DNA of 64,000 nt from Flaviflagellibacter deserti (GTDB lineage Bacteria; Pseudomonadota; Alphaproteobacteria; Rhizobiales; Methylopilaceae): positions 1 through 64,000 of the forward strand of contig NZ_JBHSJF010000001.1 in NCBI RefSeq assembly GCF_042652085.1, read 5' to 3'. Position numbers and translations under genes: made by a program. The notes under the pieces are model-generated. The model was given only the letters and a program-made list of their open reading frames with translations. It did not search any database and was not told the origin of the DNA. This document shows, in pieces, positions 7,353-15,638 of this stretch (the first letter of the stretch is position 1; each line of letters begins with the position of its first letter).

Positions 7353-7847
7353 TTAGTGAGGAAGATGGCCTAAGATCTCTGGAGCCTTCGCGAGAACTGC
7401 CGGAGAAGCCTTGGCGGGTTTCATTGCGACTGTGCGTTGTCGAGCAGTCTCTTCGTCTAACCCGCGATTCCTAAAAAATAAATATGTCGCAGCAACTTCA
7501 AGCTGAATTGTTGTGTATTTGGCGAGGGCAGCCAACGCTTTTACATGGTCATGAGAAAGTTCGGGTCGAGTGGGTATCGACTCGATCAACTTGTAGGACG
7601 TCATAAAGAAATTGTTGTCTCCCAACTGCTGCTCGTCCTCTTCAATAAGGCCAGAGAATGTTAGGTAGTCAGCAGCCTGAGCAATCTCCACACTGAAGGG
7701 ACCATAGTCCCTTAGGTCGAACTGAATGTTACAATCGACGCCTGCGCTCGCCATTAGATAGGCAAGCTTCTGGAGACGCTTCTTACCGTCGATTTTTTTG
7801 TGTGGCATCGCCTTCAACAAGGCAAGCACTAGCTCATCAGGTGCCAT
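7353..7847 (-). CDS. YwgA / Panacea-like protein paired with HD phosphohydrolase
   Basis: The 164-residue protein has an N-terminal winged-helix-like region (residues 4-75) with KKRLQKLAYLM, DLRDYGPFS and EIAQAADYLTFSGLI. This pattern is shared by Bacillus YwgA and resembles the Panacea (DUF4065) antitoxin fold. The C-terminal half is helical and ends in an Ala/Lys-rich tail. In Bacillus, ywgA also neighbours the HD gene ywfO (from memory), so the pair is an old functional unit. A GGAGG site lies seven bases before the ATG at 7847; earlier in-frame starts lack one. It is probably the first gene of a two-gene AT-rich operon. It may regulate or hold inactive the HD enzyme, which is inference. 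Confidence 0.75.
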   Translation of the reverse strand: MAPDELVLALLKAMPHKKIDGKKRLQKLAYLMASAGVDCNIQFDLRDYGPFSVEIAQAADYLTFSGLIEEDEQQLGDNNFFMTSYKLIESIPTRPELSHDHVKALAALAKYTTIQLEVAATYLFFRNRGLDEETARQRTVAMKPAKASPAVLAKAPEILGHLPH

Positions 7848-8115
7848 ACCGACCTCCGTCCCGCGAGCCGAATCATAGCGAACATAAGAACAAAACGCGA
7901 ACTTTGTAAAATTATGGTTAATCGTCTCTTTCCCTAAACGGCTAACGGCTCGATTCCGATATGCCTTTTGCGAAATGCACAGTTCCCATTTCCCATTTGT
8001 GCTCACCATAGTCGCCACGGATTGGTGATCAAGTTTTGTCCCAGCTGCAGAGGGATCGCTTCGCATCCGCTGACGGGGACTGACTGTCTGATGCAGATCT
8101 GCGGTTTCCGCATGT
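7848..8115. other. AT-rich to GC-rich transition, no gene seen
   Basis: This gap upstream of the HD/YwgA pair must hold its leftward promoter. About 200 bases next to the gene are AT-rich, and composition returns to the genome norm near 8040. I see no convincing -35/-10 pair, no tRNA remnant and no duplicated end that would mark an integration site. Confidence 0.4.
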
Positions 8116-8147
8116 GGCTGGCCGGGCACTTACACACCCGGCCGGCC
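8116..8147 (-). terminator. Hairpin downstream of the L,D-transpeptidase gene
   Basis: An 11-base inverted repeat (ggctggccggg / cccggccggcc, one G-U pair, 10-base loop) lies 13 bases beyond the stop codon of the leftward transpeptidase gene. It lacks a strong U-tract, so termination strength is uncertain. Confidence 0.5.
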
Positions 8148-8159
8148 ATCCCCATCACC

Positions 8160-8843
8160 TCACGCGCTCGCCACCCCAGCAGTCCCCAGCACCACGACAC
8201 GCGTTCCGACCGGTGTCCGCTGATACAGGTCGATGATGTCCTGATTGATCAGGCGGACGCAGCCTGAGGAGACGTTGCTGCCGATCGAGCGCGGCTCGTT
8301 GGTGCCGTGCAGGCGGTAGAGCGTGTCGCGGCCGCCCTGGTAGAGGTAGAGCGCGCGGGCGCCGAGCGGGTTCGACAGGCTGCCGTCCATGCCGTTCTTC
8401 CATTCGGCGAGTTCGGGCTGGCGGACGATCATTTCGGCCGGCGGGGTCCAGCGCGGCCATTCGGCCTTGCGGGCGATGTTCGCCGAGCCGTTCCAGCCGA
8501 AACCCTCGCGGCCGACGCCGACGCCATAGCGCATGGCGGTGCCGCCTTCCTCGACGAGATAGAGGTATTTCGCGCCCGGATCGACGATGATCGTGCCCGG
8601 CGGTTCGGCCGTCGCATAGGTCACCTGCTGACGGACGAATGCGGGCTTGATGGCGTTCGCCGGGACGCCGGGGATGGGGAAGCGCTCGTTCGGCAGCGGG
8701 GAATAGAGCGCGGCGTATTTCGTCGGCAGGGCCGCCGCGGGTTTGGAGCCCGAGGCGGTGGTCTGCTGGCAGGCGGCAAGCGTGCCGGCCATGCCGGCAA
8801 GGAACAGGCGGCGCGTGAGGACGCGCCCGGATGTGCTGGTCAT
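8160..8843 (-). CDS. L,D-transpeptidase (YkuD family), lipoprotein or Tat-exported
   Basis: The 227-residue protein has the YkuD catalytic signature. His179 lies in HGTNEP and the nucleophile Cys195 in SSGCVRL, with SIGSN between them. Such enzymes form 3-3 crosslinks in peptidoglycan or attach proteins to it. The N-terminus has twin arginines (RRLFLAG) and a lipobox-like LAAC with Cys25, so it is exported and possibly lipid-anchored. The catalytic domain spans about residues 83-222. Paralogues are usually numerous in this order, so redundancy is likely. It follows the small anchored protein gene 8884-9237 by 40 bases on the same strand and could share its transcript. The ATG at 8843 is the only sensible start ahead of the signal. 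Confidence 0.9.
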   Translation of the reverse strand: MTSTSGRVLTRRLFLAGMAGTLAACQQTTASGSKPAAALPTKYAALYSPLPNERFPIPGVPANAIKPAFVRQQVTYATAEPPGTIIVDPGAKYLYLVEEGGTAMRYGVGVGREGFGWNGSANIARKAEWPRWTPPAEMIVRQPELAEWKNGMDGSLSNPLGARALYLYQGGRDTLYRLHGTNEPRSIGSNVSSGCVRLINQDIIDLYQRTPVGTRVVVLGTAGVASA

Positions 8844-8883
8844 CGAATGAAGCTCCAGAGAAAGGGGGTACTGACGGGTGAGG

Positions 8884-9237
8884 TCAGGCTTCTCTGGGAG
8901 GGCGGAACGGCACGGCGCCGCCGAGCGAGGCGGGCGGCACCACGCTCAGGAGGGTGAGGCGGATCGCCTGCGAAGAGACGGAGGGACGGCGAAGGTCCTG
9001 GGTCTCGTGTTCCGCCGTGGCGGTGAGGCCGGCGAAGGGGCAGACAGTGGTGGCCGGGCCGGTGACGGGGCAGGGCTGGCCGGTGGAGGCCGAAAGCGCG
9101 ATCGCCTCGACATATTTCTGCGCGACCATGCCGCGCTGATAGCCGACGCCGAGCGTGACGAGCGCCAGCGACAGCGAGCAGGCAAGCGCGATCAGCGCCC
9201 GCCGCCAGATTGCCGTTGATGCCGCCCGCTGCCTCAT
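8884..9237 (-). CDS. Hypothetical single-pass membrane protein
   Basis: The product is 117 residues with one hydrophobic segment at about residues 13-31 and a mostly extracytoplasmic remainder. That remainder contains two cysteines (QPCPVTGPATTVCPF), perhaps a disulfide loop. I do not recognise a family. The frame is kept because it follows fba by 11 bases on the same strand, has a plausible membrane topology and leaves no gap. The competing frame on the other strand has no recognisable features. The ribosome binding site is weak (GGGG). It may be a lineage-specific add-on to the glycolytic operon or an accident of GC-rich open frames. Confidence 0.45.
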   Translation of the reverse strand: MRQRAASTAIWRRALIALACSLSLALVTLGVGYQRGMVAQKYVEAIALSASTGQPCPVTGPATTVCPFAGLTATAEHETQDLRRPSVSSQAIRLTLLSVVPPASLGGAVPFRPPREA

Positions 9238-9248
9238 GTGACCCCGAA

Positions 9249-10334
9249 TTACTCGGCCGCTACTTTGACACCTTCGATGCGCGGATCAAGCTCGCCCTTG
9301 GCATAGCGCTGGGCCATGACGCCAACGGGGATGACCTTGATCTTCGAGGCGTTGCCGGCGGTGCCGAACTGTTCCAGCCGCTCCATGCAGAGCTTCTGCA
9401 TCGCGTCTGTGGCGGGTTTGAGGTATTTGCGCGGGTCGAATTCCGAGGGATTCTCGGCGAACACTTTCCGGATGGCGCCGGTGATGGCCATGCGGTTGTC
9501 GGTGTCTATGTTGACCTTGCGGACGCCGTGCTTGATGCCGCGCTGGATCTCTTCCACCGGGACGCCCCAGGTCGGCTTCATCTGGCCGCCGTAGCGGTTG
9601 ATGATCTCCTGCAGGTCCTCCGGCACCGAGGACGAGCCGTGCATGACGAGATGCACCGTCGGCAGGCGGCGGTGGATCTCCTCGATGACGTTCATTGCGA
9701 GAACCGCGCCGTCCGGCTTGCGGGAGAACTTGTAGGCGCCGTGCGAGGTGCCCATCGCGACCGCGAGCGCGTCGACCTTGGTCTTGGCGACGAAATCGAC
9801 CGCCTGGTCGGGATCGGTGAGGAGCTGGTCGTGGGAGACGGTGCCCTCGAGGCCGTGACCGTCCTCCTGCTCGCCGCCGCCGTGCTCCAGCGAGCCGAGC
9901 ACGCCAAGCTCGCCCTCGACCGAGCAGCCGGCCCAGTGCGCCATGTCGGCGACGCGCTTGGTGATGCCGACATTGTACTCGTAATCGGCGGCGGTCTTGC
10001 CGTCGGCCTTCAGCGAGCCGTCCATCATGACCGAGGTGAAGCCGTACTGGATCGCGGTGGCGCAGGTGGCTTCGTTGTTGCCGTGGTCGAGATGCATGCA
10101 GATCGGGATGTGCGGATAGATCTCGACGAGGGCGTCGATCATCTTCGCCAGCATGATGTCGTTGGCGTAGGAGCGGGCGCCGCGCGAGGCCTGGATGATG
10201 ACCGGAGCGTCGAGCTTGTCGGCGGCGGCGCCGATGGCCAGCGCCTGCTCCATGTTGTTGATGTTGAAGGCCGGGACGCCGTAGCCGTATTCGGCGGCGT
10301 GATCGAGGAGCTGTCGCAGCGTGATGCGGGCCAT
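9249..10334 (-). CDS. fba: Fructose-bisphosphate aldolase, class II
   Basis: The 361-residue enzyme catalyses the reversible cleavage of fructose 1,6-bisphosphate to dihydroxyacetone phosphate and glyceraldehyde 3-phosphate. It uses a zinc ion. Metal ligands and active-site motifs are visible: HLDHGN, SVEGELG, MGTSHGAYK, MHGSSSVPE and VRKVNIDTDNR. The sequence and length match the CbbA/Calvin-type class II branch usual in alphaproteobacteria, not the E. coli FbaA type. It is downstream in the leftward unit tkt–gap–11707–pgk–10359, 24 bases after the small membrane gene. Together they cover pentose-phosphate and lower glycolytic or gluconeogenic steps. The cluster could also serve CO2 fixation, but no RuBisCO or PRK is visible here. 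Confidence 0.95.
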   Translation of the reverse strand: MARITLRQLLDHAAEYGYGVPAFNINNMEQALAIGAAADKLDAPVIIQASRGARSYANDIMLAKMIDALVEIYPHIPICMHLDHGNNEATCATAIQYGFTSVMMDGSLKADGKTAADYEYNVGITKRVADMAHWAGCSVEGELGVLGSLEHGGGEQEDGHGLEGTVSHDQLLTDPDQAVDFVAKTKVDALAVAMGTSHGAYKFSRKPDGAVLAMNVIEEIHRRLPTVHLVMHGSSSVPEDLQEIINRYGGQMKPTWGVPVEEIQRGIKHGVRKVNIDTDNRMAITGAIRKVFAENPSEFDPRKYLKPATDAMQKLCMERLEQFGTAGNASKIKVIPVGVMAQRYAKGELDPRIEGVKVAAE

Positions 10335-10358
10335 TGTCGGTCTCTCCGGACTAGCGTG

Positions 10359-10517
10359 TCACTTGGTGTCGCGCATCCCGACGCAGACACCGTTTTCCAT
10401 CGTGCCGCCGCCGTCGAGACAGCGGCCGGTCTCCATCCGCTCGTAGAGCCAGTCCCGGCCGCCCGCGAACCAGGCGACGACAACGACCAGGCACGCGAGG
10501 ATCAGGATCGTCCTCAT
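10359..10517 (-). CDS. Small single-pass membrane protein between pgk and fba
   Basis: The 52-residue protein has one N-terminal transmembrane helix (residues 3-19). A short periplasmic domain follows with two cysteines spaced GRCLDGGGTMENGVCVG, likely a disulfide hairpin. The start ATG overlaps the pgk stop codon as ATGA, so translation is coupled to pgk. Small proteins of this type with a CLDxGGxW...GVC pattern occur elsewhere in the order (from memory) and have no known function. It is short but supported by its position, coupling and topology. Confidence 0.6.
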   Translation of the reverse strand: MRTILILACLVVVVAWFAGGRDWLYERMETGRCLDGGGTMENGVCVGMRDTK

Positions 10518-11710
10518 TGCCGGCGCAGGGCTTCCACGCCGGGGAGGGGCTTGCCTTCCAGCCATTCAAGGAATGCGCCACCGGCGGTCGAGATGTAGGT
10601 GAAGTCGTCGGCCGCGCCAGCATGGTTGAGCGCCGCGACCGTATCGCCGCCGCCGGCGACCGAGAGAAGCTTGCCCTCCTTGGTCAGCGCGCCGGCCTTT
10701 TTCGCCACGGCGACGGTGGCGCGGTCGAACGGCTCCAGCTCGAAGGCGCCGAACGGGCCGTTCCAGACGAGGGTCTTTGTATGTTCGAGGAGCTTCGAGA
10801 CTTCGAGCACGCTGCGCGGGCCGGCATCGAGGATCATCTCGTCCTTGGCGACGCCTTCTGCCAGAACGGCCTGGTTCGAGGCATGGGCCTTGAATTCCTT
10901 GGCGACGACGACGTCGATCGGCAGGACGATGCGGCAGTTCTTCTCTTTCGCCGTCTTCAGGATGTCGTTGGCGGTGCCGACGAGATCATGCTCGCAGAGC
11001 GACTTGCCGACATCCATGCCTTGGGCGGCGAGGAAGGTGTTGGCCATGCCGCCGCCGATGATCAAAGTGTCGACCTTGCCGACGAGGTTCGACAGCAGGT
11101 CGATCTTGGTCGAAACCTTGGCGCCGCCGACGACCGCCGCGACCGGGTGTTCCGGATGCGACAGCGCCTTGGCGAGAGCTTCCAGTTCTTGCTGCATCGA
11201 GCGGCCGGCATAGGCCGGCAGCAGCTTGGCCAGGCCGACGACCGAAGCGGCCGAGCGATGCGCGACCGAGAAGGCGTCATTGACGAAGATATCGCCGAGC
11301 TTGGCGAGTTCCTTCGTAAAGGCCTCGTCGTCAGCCTCCTCGCCCGGATGGAAGCGGAGGTTTTCGAGGAGGAGCACCTCGCCGTCCTTCATCGCCGCGA
11401 CCACGCGCTCGGCGTCGGGGCCGATGCAGTCCGGCGCGAAGGCGACCGGCTGGCCGAGCGCCTGCGAGACGTCGGGCAGGATGTGCTGGAGGCTCTGCGC
11501 CTCGTCGCGCTTGCCCTTCGGCCGGCCGAAATGGGCGATCAGGATCGCCCTGCCGCCTTTGGACGTGAGGTCCCTGATGGTCGGCAGCGCGGCCTGGATA
11601 CGGGTATCGTCGGTGACGCGCCCGTTCTCCATCGGCAGGTTGAAGTCGACGCGGACGAGGACGCGCTTGCCCGCGAGATCGGAGATGTCGTCGAGTGTCT
11701 TGAAGCTCAT
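10514..11710 (-). CDS. pgk: Phosphoglycerate kinase
   Basis: The 398-residue cytoplasmic enzyme transfers phosphate between 1,3-bisphosphoglycerate and ADP. The N-terminal substrate-binding motif RVDFNLPMENG, the HFGRPKG segment, the VGGAKVSTK hinge region and the nucleotide-binding GGGDTVAAL near the C-terminus are all present. Length is normal. Its ATG overlaps the stop codon of the preceding coiled-coil gene (ATGA), and its own stop overlaps the start of the small membrane gene. The three genes are therefore tightly coupled in one operon with gap and fba. Confidence 0.96.
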   Translation of the reverse strand: MSFKTLDDISDLAGKRVLVRVDFNLPMENGRVTDDTRIQAALPTIRDLTSKGGRAILIAHFGRPKGKRDEAQSLQHILPDVSQALGQPVAFAPDCIGPDAERVVAAMKDGEVLLLENLRFHPGEEADDEAFTKELAKLGDIFVNDAFSVAHRSAASVVGLAKLLPAYAGRSMQQELEALAKALSHPEHPVAAVVGGAKVSTKIDLLSNLVGKVDTLIIGGGMANTFLAAQGMDVGKSLCEHDLVGTANDILKTAKEKNCRIVLPIDVVVAKEFKAHASNQAVLAEGVAKDEMILDAGPRSVLEVSKLLEHTKTLVWNGPFGAFELEPFDRATVAVAKKAGALTKEGKLLSVAGGGDTVAALNHAGAADDFTYISTAGGAFLEWLEGKPLPGVEALRRQ

Positions 11711-12006
11711 GGGCGAAGGAAGTTGGCGGTCGCGAAGATGATGCCGGCCATTCCGATCAGCATCGATGACATGATGGCAATGGTCTGCCAGACATTGGGT
11801 ATCATCTGCAGGCGCTTATCGAAGCCGTCGAACCGGCCATCAAGACGAGCGAGACTGACTTCGATTCCGCCAAGCCGACCTTCGATGCCGCGCAGGCTCG
11901 TCTTCACCTCGGCCATATCCTCCTCCAACCGCTCAACGCGTCTTTCGAGCGTCGAGCCATCCGTCCCGCCGGCCGATACCCGACCGATCCGCCTCGCCTC
12001 AGCCAT
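11707..12006 (-). CDS. Coiled-coil, C-terminally anchored membrane protein
   Basis: The 99-residue protein has a Gly/Ser-rich start and a heptad coiled coil at about residues 20-66 (LERRVERLEEDMAEVKTSL, then RLGGIEVSLARLDGRFDGF). It ends in a single hydrophobic helix (residues 74-95), so it is probably anchored in the inner membrane by its C-terminus. Similar short coiled-coil/TM proteins are scattered in Hyphomicrobiales and have no known role. It lies between gap and pgk, 40 bases after gap, and its stop overlaps the pgk start (ATGA). Location in the glycolytic operon could mean co-regulation only. No enzymatic motif is visible. Confidence 0.6.
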   Translation of the reverse strand: MAEARRIGRVSAGGTDGSTLERRVERLEEDMAEVKTSLRGIEGRLGGIEVSLARLDGRFDGFDKRLQMIPNVWQTIAIMSSMLIGMAGIIFATANFLRP

Positions 12007-12046
12007 AGGTGGTGTCCCCCGCCGGTCCGGTCGAGTGTAGCAGAGG

Positions 12047-13057
12047 TCAGATCAGCTTGCCCATCGCGACGGCCGTGTCGGCCATGCGGTTCGAGAAGCC
12101 CCATTCGTTGTCGTACCAGGACAGGACGCGGACGAGGGTGCCGTCCATGACCTTGGTCTGGTCGAGCGCGAACGAGGACGAGGCCGGGTTGTGGTTGAAG
12201 TCGGAGGAGACGAGCTTTTCGTCGACGACGTCGAGGATGCCCTTGAGCTGCTGGGCAGCGGCCCGCTTCACCGCCTCGTTGACTTCTTCCACCGTGGTCG
12301 CGCGCTTGGCGTTGAACTTGAAGTCGACGACCGAGACGTTCGGGGTCGGCACGCGGATCGAGGTGCCGTCGAGCTTGCCCTTCAGTTCCGGGAGCACGAG
12401 GCCGACGGCCTTGGCGGCGCCGGTCGTGGTCGGGATCATGCTCATGGCCGCCGCGCGGGCGCGGTAGAGGTCCTTGTGCATGGTATCGAGCGTCGGCTGG
12501 TCGCCGGTGTAGGAGTGGATCGTCGTCATGAAGCCCTGCTCGATGCCGATGGCGTCGTTGAGGACCTTGGCGACCGGACCAAGGCAGTTCGTCGTGCAGG
12601 ATGCGTTCGAGACGACGACGTGGTCCCGGGTCAGTTTGTCGTGGTTGACGCCGTAGACGACCGTCAGGTCGGCGCCGTCGCCCGGCGCCGAGATCAGGAC
12701 GCGCTTGGCACCGGCCTCGAGATGGGCCGAGGCCTTGTCCTTGGCGGTGAAGATGCCGGTGCATTCGAGCGCGATGTCGACGCCGAGCTCCTTGTGCGGA
12801 AGTTCGGCGGGGTTCTTGATCGCGGTGACCTTGATCTTGCCGTGGCCCTCGACGTCGATGAACTCGCCCTCGACCGTGACCTTGGCCGGGAACTTGCCGT
12901 GGACCGAGTCATAGCGGAGCAGGTGAGCGTTGGTTTCGACCGGACCCAGATCGTTGATGGCCACGACCTGAATATCCTTGCGACCGCTCTCAACGATGCC
13001 ACGCAGGACGAGACGTCCGATGCGTCCGAAACCGTTGATCGCTACCCGAACCGCCAT
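12047..13057 (-). CDS. gap: Glyceraldehyde-3-phosphate dehydrogenase, type I
   Basis: The 336-residue enzyme oxidises glyceraldehyde 3-phosphate to 1,3-bisphosphoglycerate with NAD(P). The Rossmann motif INGFGRIGR at residues 7-15, the catalytic SNASCTTNC loop and the C-terminal WYDNEWGFSNRM block identify it. AGGAGG stands nine bases before the chosen ATG at 13057. An in-frame extension to 13183 would run into the tkt gene and is rejected. It follows tkt by 34 bases and precedes the coiled-coil gene and pgk, so it is part of the leftward central-carbon operon. Confidence 0.96.
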   Translation of the reverse strand: MAVRVAINGFGRIGRLVLRGIVESGRKDIQVVAINDLGPVETNAHLLRYDSVHGKFPAKVTVEGEFIDVEGHGKIKVTAIKNPAELPHKELGVDIALECTGIFTAKDKASAHLEAGAKRVLISAPGDGADLTVVYGVNHDKLTRDHVVVSNASCTTNCLGPVAKVLNDAIGIEQGFMTTIHSYTGDQPTLDTMHKDLYRARAAAMSMIPTTTGAAKAVGLVLPELKGKLDGTSIRVPTPNVSVVDFKFNAKRATTVEEVNEAVKRAAAQQLKGILDVVDEKLVSSDFNHNPASSSFALDQTKVMDGTLVRVLSWYDNEWGFSNRMADTAVAMGKLI

Positions 13058-13091
13058 GTCATATCCTCCTGACCAGATTTGCTGAATTTCC

Positions 13092-15080
13092 TTAGCGGCC
13101 CAAACGTTTCCGCGCCAGAGAAACAACCGCGTCCGTCGTGATTCCGAAATGTTCGTAAACCTGGTTGGCGGGGCCGGAGGCACCGAAACCGGGCATGCCG
13201 ACGAAGATGCCGTCGAGACCGATGATGTGGTCCCAGCCCATCCGGATCGCCGCTTCGACGCCCACCTTCACTTTTGCGTTTCCGATGACCGAAGCGCGGT
13301 ATCCGGCGTCCTGTTCGTCGAACAGCTCCATGCACGGGACCGAGACGACTCGAGTGGCGATGCCGTCGGCCGAGAGCTTCTCGTATGCCTCGATGGCCAG
13401 CGAGACTTCCGAACCCGACGCGAAGATCGAGATCTCGGCTTCGCCGTTCTTCGAGGCGCGGATCTCGTAGGCTCCGCGCTCGGTGAGGTTCGCGGCCGGT
13501 TCGAGGCGTGCCTGCTTCAGGTTCTGGCGGGTCAGCGCAAGCAGGCTCGGGCGGTCGGTGTGGCGGATCGCCAGTTCCCAGGCCTCCGCCGTCTCGATCG
13601 TATCGGCCGGACGGAAGACGAGGAGATGAGGGATCGCGCGGAGCGCCGCGACATGCTCGACCGGCTGATGGGTCGGGCCGTCCTCGCCGACGCCGATCGA
13701 GTCATGGGTGAAGACGTAGATGATGCGCTGGCCCATCAGGCTGGCGAGGCGGATCGACGGGCGGCAATAATCCGAGAAGACGAGGAAGGTCGCGCCCATC
13801 GGAATGATGCCGCCGTGCAGCGCGATGCCGTTCAGCGCGGCGCACATGCCGTGCTCGCGAATGCCCCAATGGATATAGCGACCGGCGAAATCACCGGGCG
13901 TGACTTCCTTGAACGCCTTGACCTTGGTGTTGTTCGACGGCGTCAGGTCGGCGGAGCCGGAGAGGAGTTCCGGGATCGTGTCGGCGATGGCGTCGAGGAC
14001 GAGCTCGGAGGATTTGCGGGTCGCGACCTCCTGCGGTTCGGCGATCAGCCGGTCCTTCAGGCGCTGGAAGGCCGAACCGAGATCGGCCGGCAGGATGCCG
14101 TTGGTGCGGCGCTCGAACTCTTCGCGCTTCTTGACGTCGGCCGAAGCGAGGCGGTTGAGCCAGCTGCTGCGGTCGCCCTGAGCGCGCTCGCCCGCGCCGC
14201 GCCAGAAATCGAGCACGTCGTTCGGCAGTTCGAAGGGCGGGTACTCCCAGTTCAGCGCCTTGCGGGTCGCCTCGATCTCGTCCTTGCCGAGCGGCGAGCC
14301 GTGGGCGGAGGACTTGCCGGCCTTGGTCGGCGCGCCGAAGCCGATCGTCGTCTTGCAGGCGATCAGGGTCGGCTTGTCGCTGGCCTGGGCGGTCCTGATC
14401 GCGTTGGCGATCGCTTCCGGGTCGTGGCCATCGATGTGGAAGGCGTTCCAGTTCGCGGCCTTGAAGCGGGCGACCTGATCGACCGAGTCGGACAAGGTCA
14501 GAGGGCCGTCGATCGAGATGCCGTTATCGTCCCAGAAGGCGATCAGCTTGTTGAGCTTGAGATGGCCGGCGATGGCGATCGATTCCTGGCTGATGCCTTC
14601 CATCAGGTCGCCGTCCGAGCACAGGACGTAGGTGTGGTGGTCGACGATGTCGTCGCCGAACTCGGCGTTCAGCAGGCGTTCCGCGAGCGCCATGCCGACG
14701 GCGTTGCCGAGGCCCTGGCCGAGCGGACCGGTGGTCGTCTCGATGCCGAGCGTCTTGAAATTCTCCGGATGGCCGGGCGTAACCGATTCGAGCTGGCGGA
14801 AATTCTTGATGTCCTCGATCGAGACGCTGTCGTAACCCACAAGATGAAGCAGGCCGTAAAGCAGCATCGAACCGTGGCCGGCGGAGAGCACGAAACGATC
14901 GCGGTCCGGCCAGTGGGGGTCCTTCGGATCGAACTTCAGGAACTGGGTGAACAGGACCGTCGCGACGTCGGCGGCACCCATCGGCAGGCCCGGATGGCCG
15001 GACTTGGCCTTCTCGACCGCGTCCATTGCAAGGAAACGCAATGCGTTGGCCATGCGATCATGAGTTTCGCGAGAGGTCAT
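13092..15080 (-). CDS. tkt: Transketolase
   Basis: The 662-residue thiamine diphosphate enzyme moves two-carbon ketol units between sugar phosphates, linking the pentose phosphate pathway with glycolysis. The ThDP-binding segment runs from CSDGDLMEGISQES to the WDDNGISIDG end of the motif. GHPGLPMG near the N-terminus, the central pyrimidine-binding domain (THDSIGVGEDGPTHQP) and the C-terminal domain are complete. It is the first gene of the tkt–gap–11707–pgk–10359–fba unit, and its promoter must lie in 15081-15250, divergent from the DUF4164–zapA transcript. The opposite strand has a long open frame here, which is a GC-bias shadow. Confidence 0.96.
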   Translation of the reverse strand: MTSRETHDRMANALRFLAMDAVEKAKSGHPGLPMGAADVATVLFTQFLKFDPKDPHWPDRDRFVLSAGHGSMLLYGLLHLVGYDSVSIEDIKNFRQLESVTPGHPENFKTLGIETTTGPLGQGLGNAVGMALAERLLNAEFGDDIVDHHTYVLCSDGDLMEGISQESIAIAGHLKLNKLIAFWDDNGISIDGPLTLSDSVDQVARFKAANWNAFHIDGHDPEAIANAIRTAQASDKPTLIACKTTIGFGAPTKAGKSSAHGSPLGKDEIEATRKALNWEYPPFELPNDVLDFWRGAGERAQGDRSSWLNRLASADVKKREEFERRTNGILPADLGSAFQRLKDRLIAEPQEVATRKSSELVLDAIADTIPELLSGSADLTPSNNTKVKAFKEVTPGDFAGRYIHWGIREHGMCAALNGIALHGGIIPMGATFLVFSDYCRPSIRLASLMGQRIIYVFTHDSIGVGEDGPTHQPVEHVAALRAIPHLLVFRPADTIETAEAWELAIRHTDRPSLLALTRQNLKQARLEPAANLTERGAYEIRASKNGEAEISIFASGSEVSLAIEAYEKLSADGIATRVVSVPCMELFDEQDAGYRASVIGNAKVKVGVEAAIRMGWDHIIGLDGIFVGMPGFGASGPANQVYEHFGITTDAVVSLARKRLGR

Positions 15081-15249
15081 AGGCGCGGTCTTTCAGTTGC
15101 GGATCTGAAGTTTGCCGAAGGCGCGTTCCGGGAGAAACCGGTCAAGCGGGTCGACCGACGGCGGTGAGTTGCATGCGCGAAGAGGTAGTCGAGAGGAGCA
15201 AAAAAGGCCAGTGCATCGAAAACGGAGCTGAATTGCGGAACCGCGCCGA

Positions 15250-15279
15250 TTGACGTGCGTTTTTTTGACCCTCCATAAT
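15250..15279 (+). promoter_or_regulatory. Probable housekeeping promoter for the DUF4164–zapA unit
   Basis: TTGACG at 15250-15255 and CATAAT at 15274-15279 are separated by 18 bases, a good fit to a sigma-70 promoter. It lies about 55-60 bases upstream of the DUF4164 start. This is by-eye matching only. Confidence 0.5.
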
Positions 15280-15334
15280 CTGAATTCAGCCGCTTTCTGC
15301 GGTCAGAAACCCCATGGCGGCGGCAGGGGAGTGT

Positions 15335-15622
15335 ATGCGTATGAGGGACACCGCACTCGCGGCGGCGATCCGACGGCTTGAGACAGCCGTCGGTGCGGTG
15401 GAGGGGGCTGCAACACGCATTCTCGCGGCACGGCGAACAGGCGCCGACCACGAGAGCGAGATAGCACTTCTCTCCGACGACCGCGCACGCATGGCCGAAG
15501 AACTCGACGCGTTGAACGCGCGGGCATCTCGTCTCGAAACCGTCAATCGCGATGTCGCCCGGCGACTTGATACCGCGATGGAGACGATACGCGACGTGTT
15601 GTCCGAACAGCCTCACGCCTAG
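15335..15622 (+). CDS. DUF4164 family coiled-coil protein
   Basis: The product (about 95 residues) is almost wholly a helical coiled coil. It contains AAAIRRLETAVGAVEGAATR, RARMAEELDALNARASRLETVN and a terminal amphipathic helix. DUF4164 proteins regularly precede zapA in alphaproteobacteria, and this gene ends 16 bases before zapA, so a role in cell division as a partner of ZapA is suggested by synteny only. GGGGAG lies just upstream of two close ATGs (15335 and 15341); an ATG at 15314 is also in frame but lies before that site. No membrane segment is present. Confidence 0.8.
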   Translation: MRMRDTALAAAIRRLETAVGAVEGAATRILAARRTGADHESEIALLSDDRARMAEELDALNARASRLETVNRDVARRLDTAMETIRDVLSEQPHA

Positions 15623-15638
15623 GTCAGGAGAACGTCCC

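Noticed and set aside
10517..12040. 507-codon frame opposite pgk
   Set aside because: It is a shadow of Pgk and the coiled-coil gene, and has no family features.
13149..15167. 672-codon open frame on the plus strand opposite transketolase
   Set aside because: The minus strand encodes a complete transketolase. This frame has low-complexity Arg/Asp/Val composition and no domain, typical of a GC-bias shadow.
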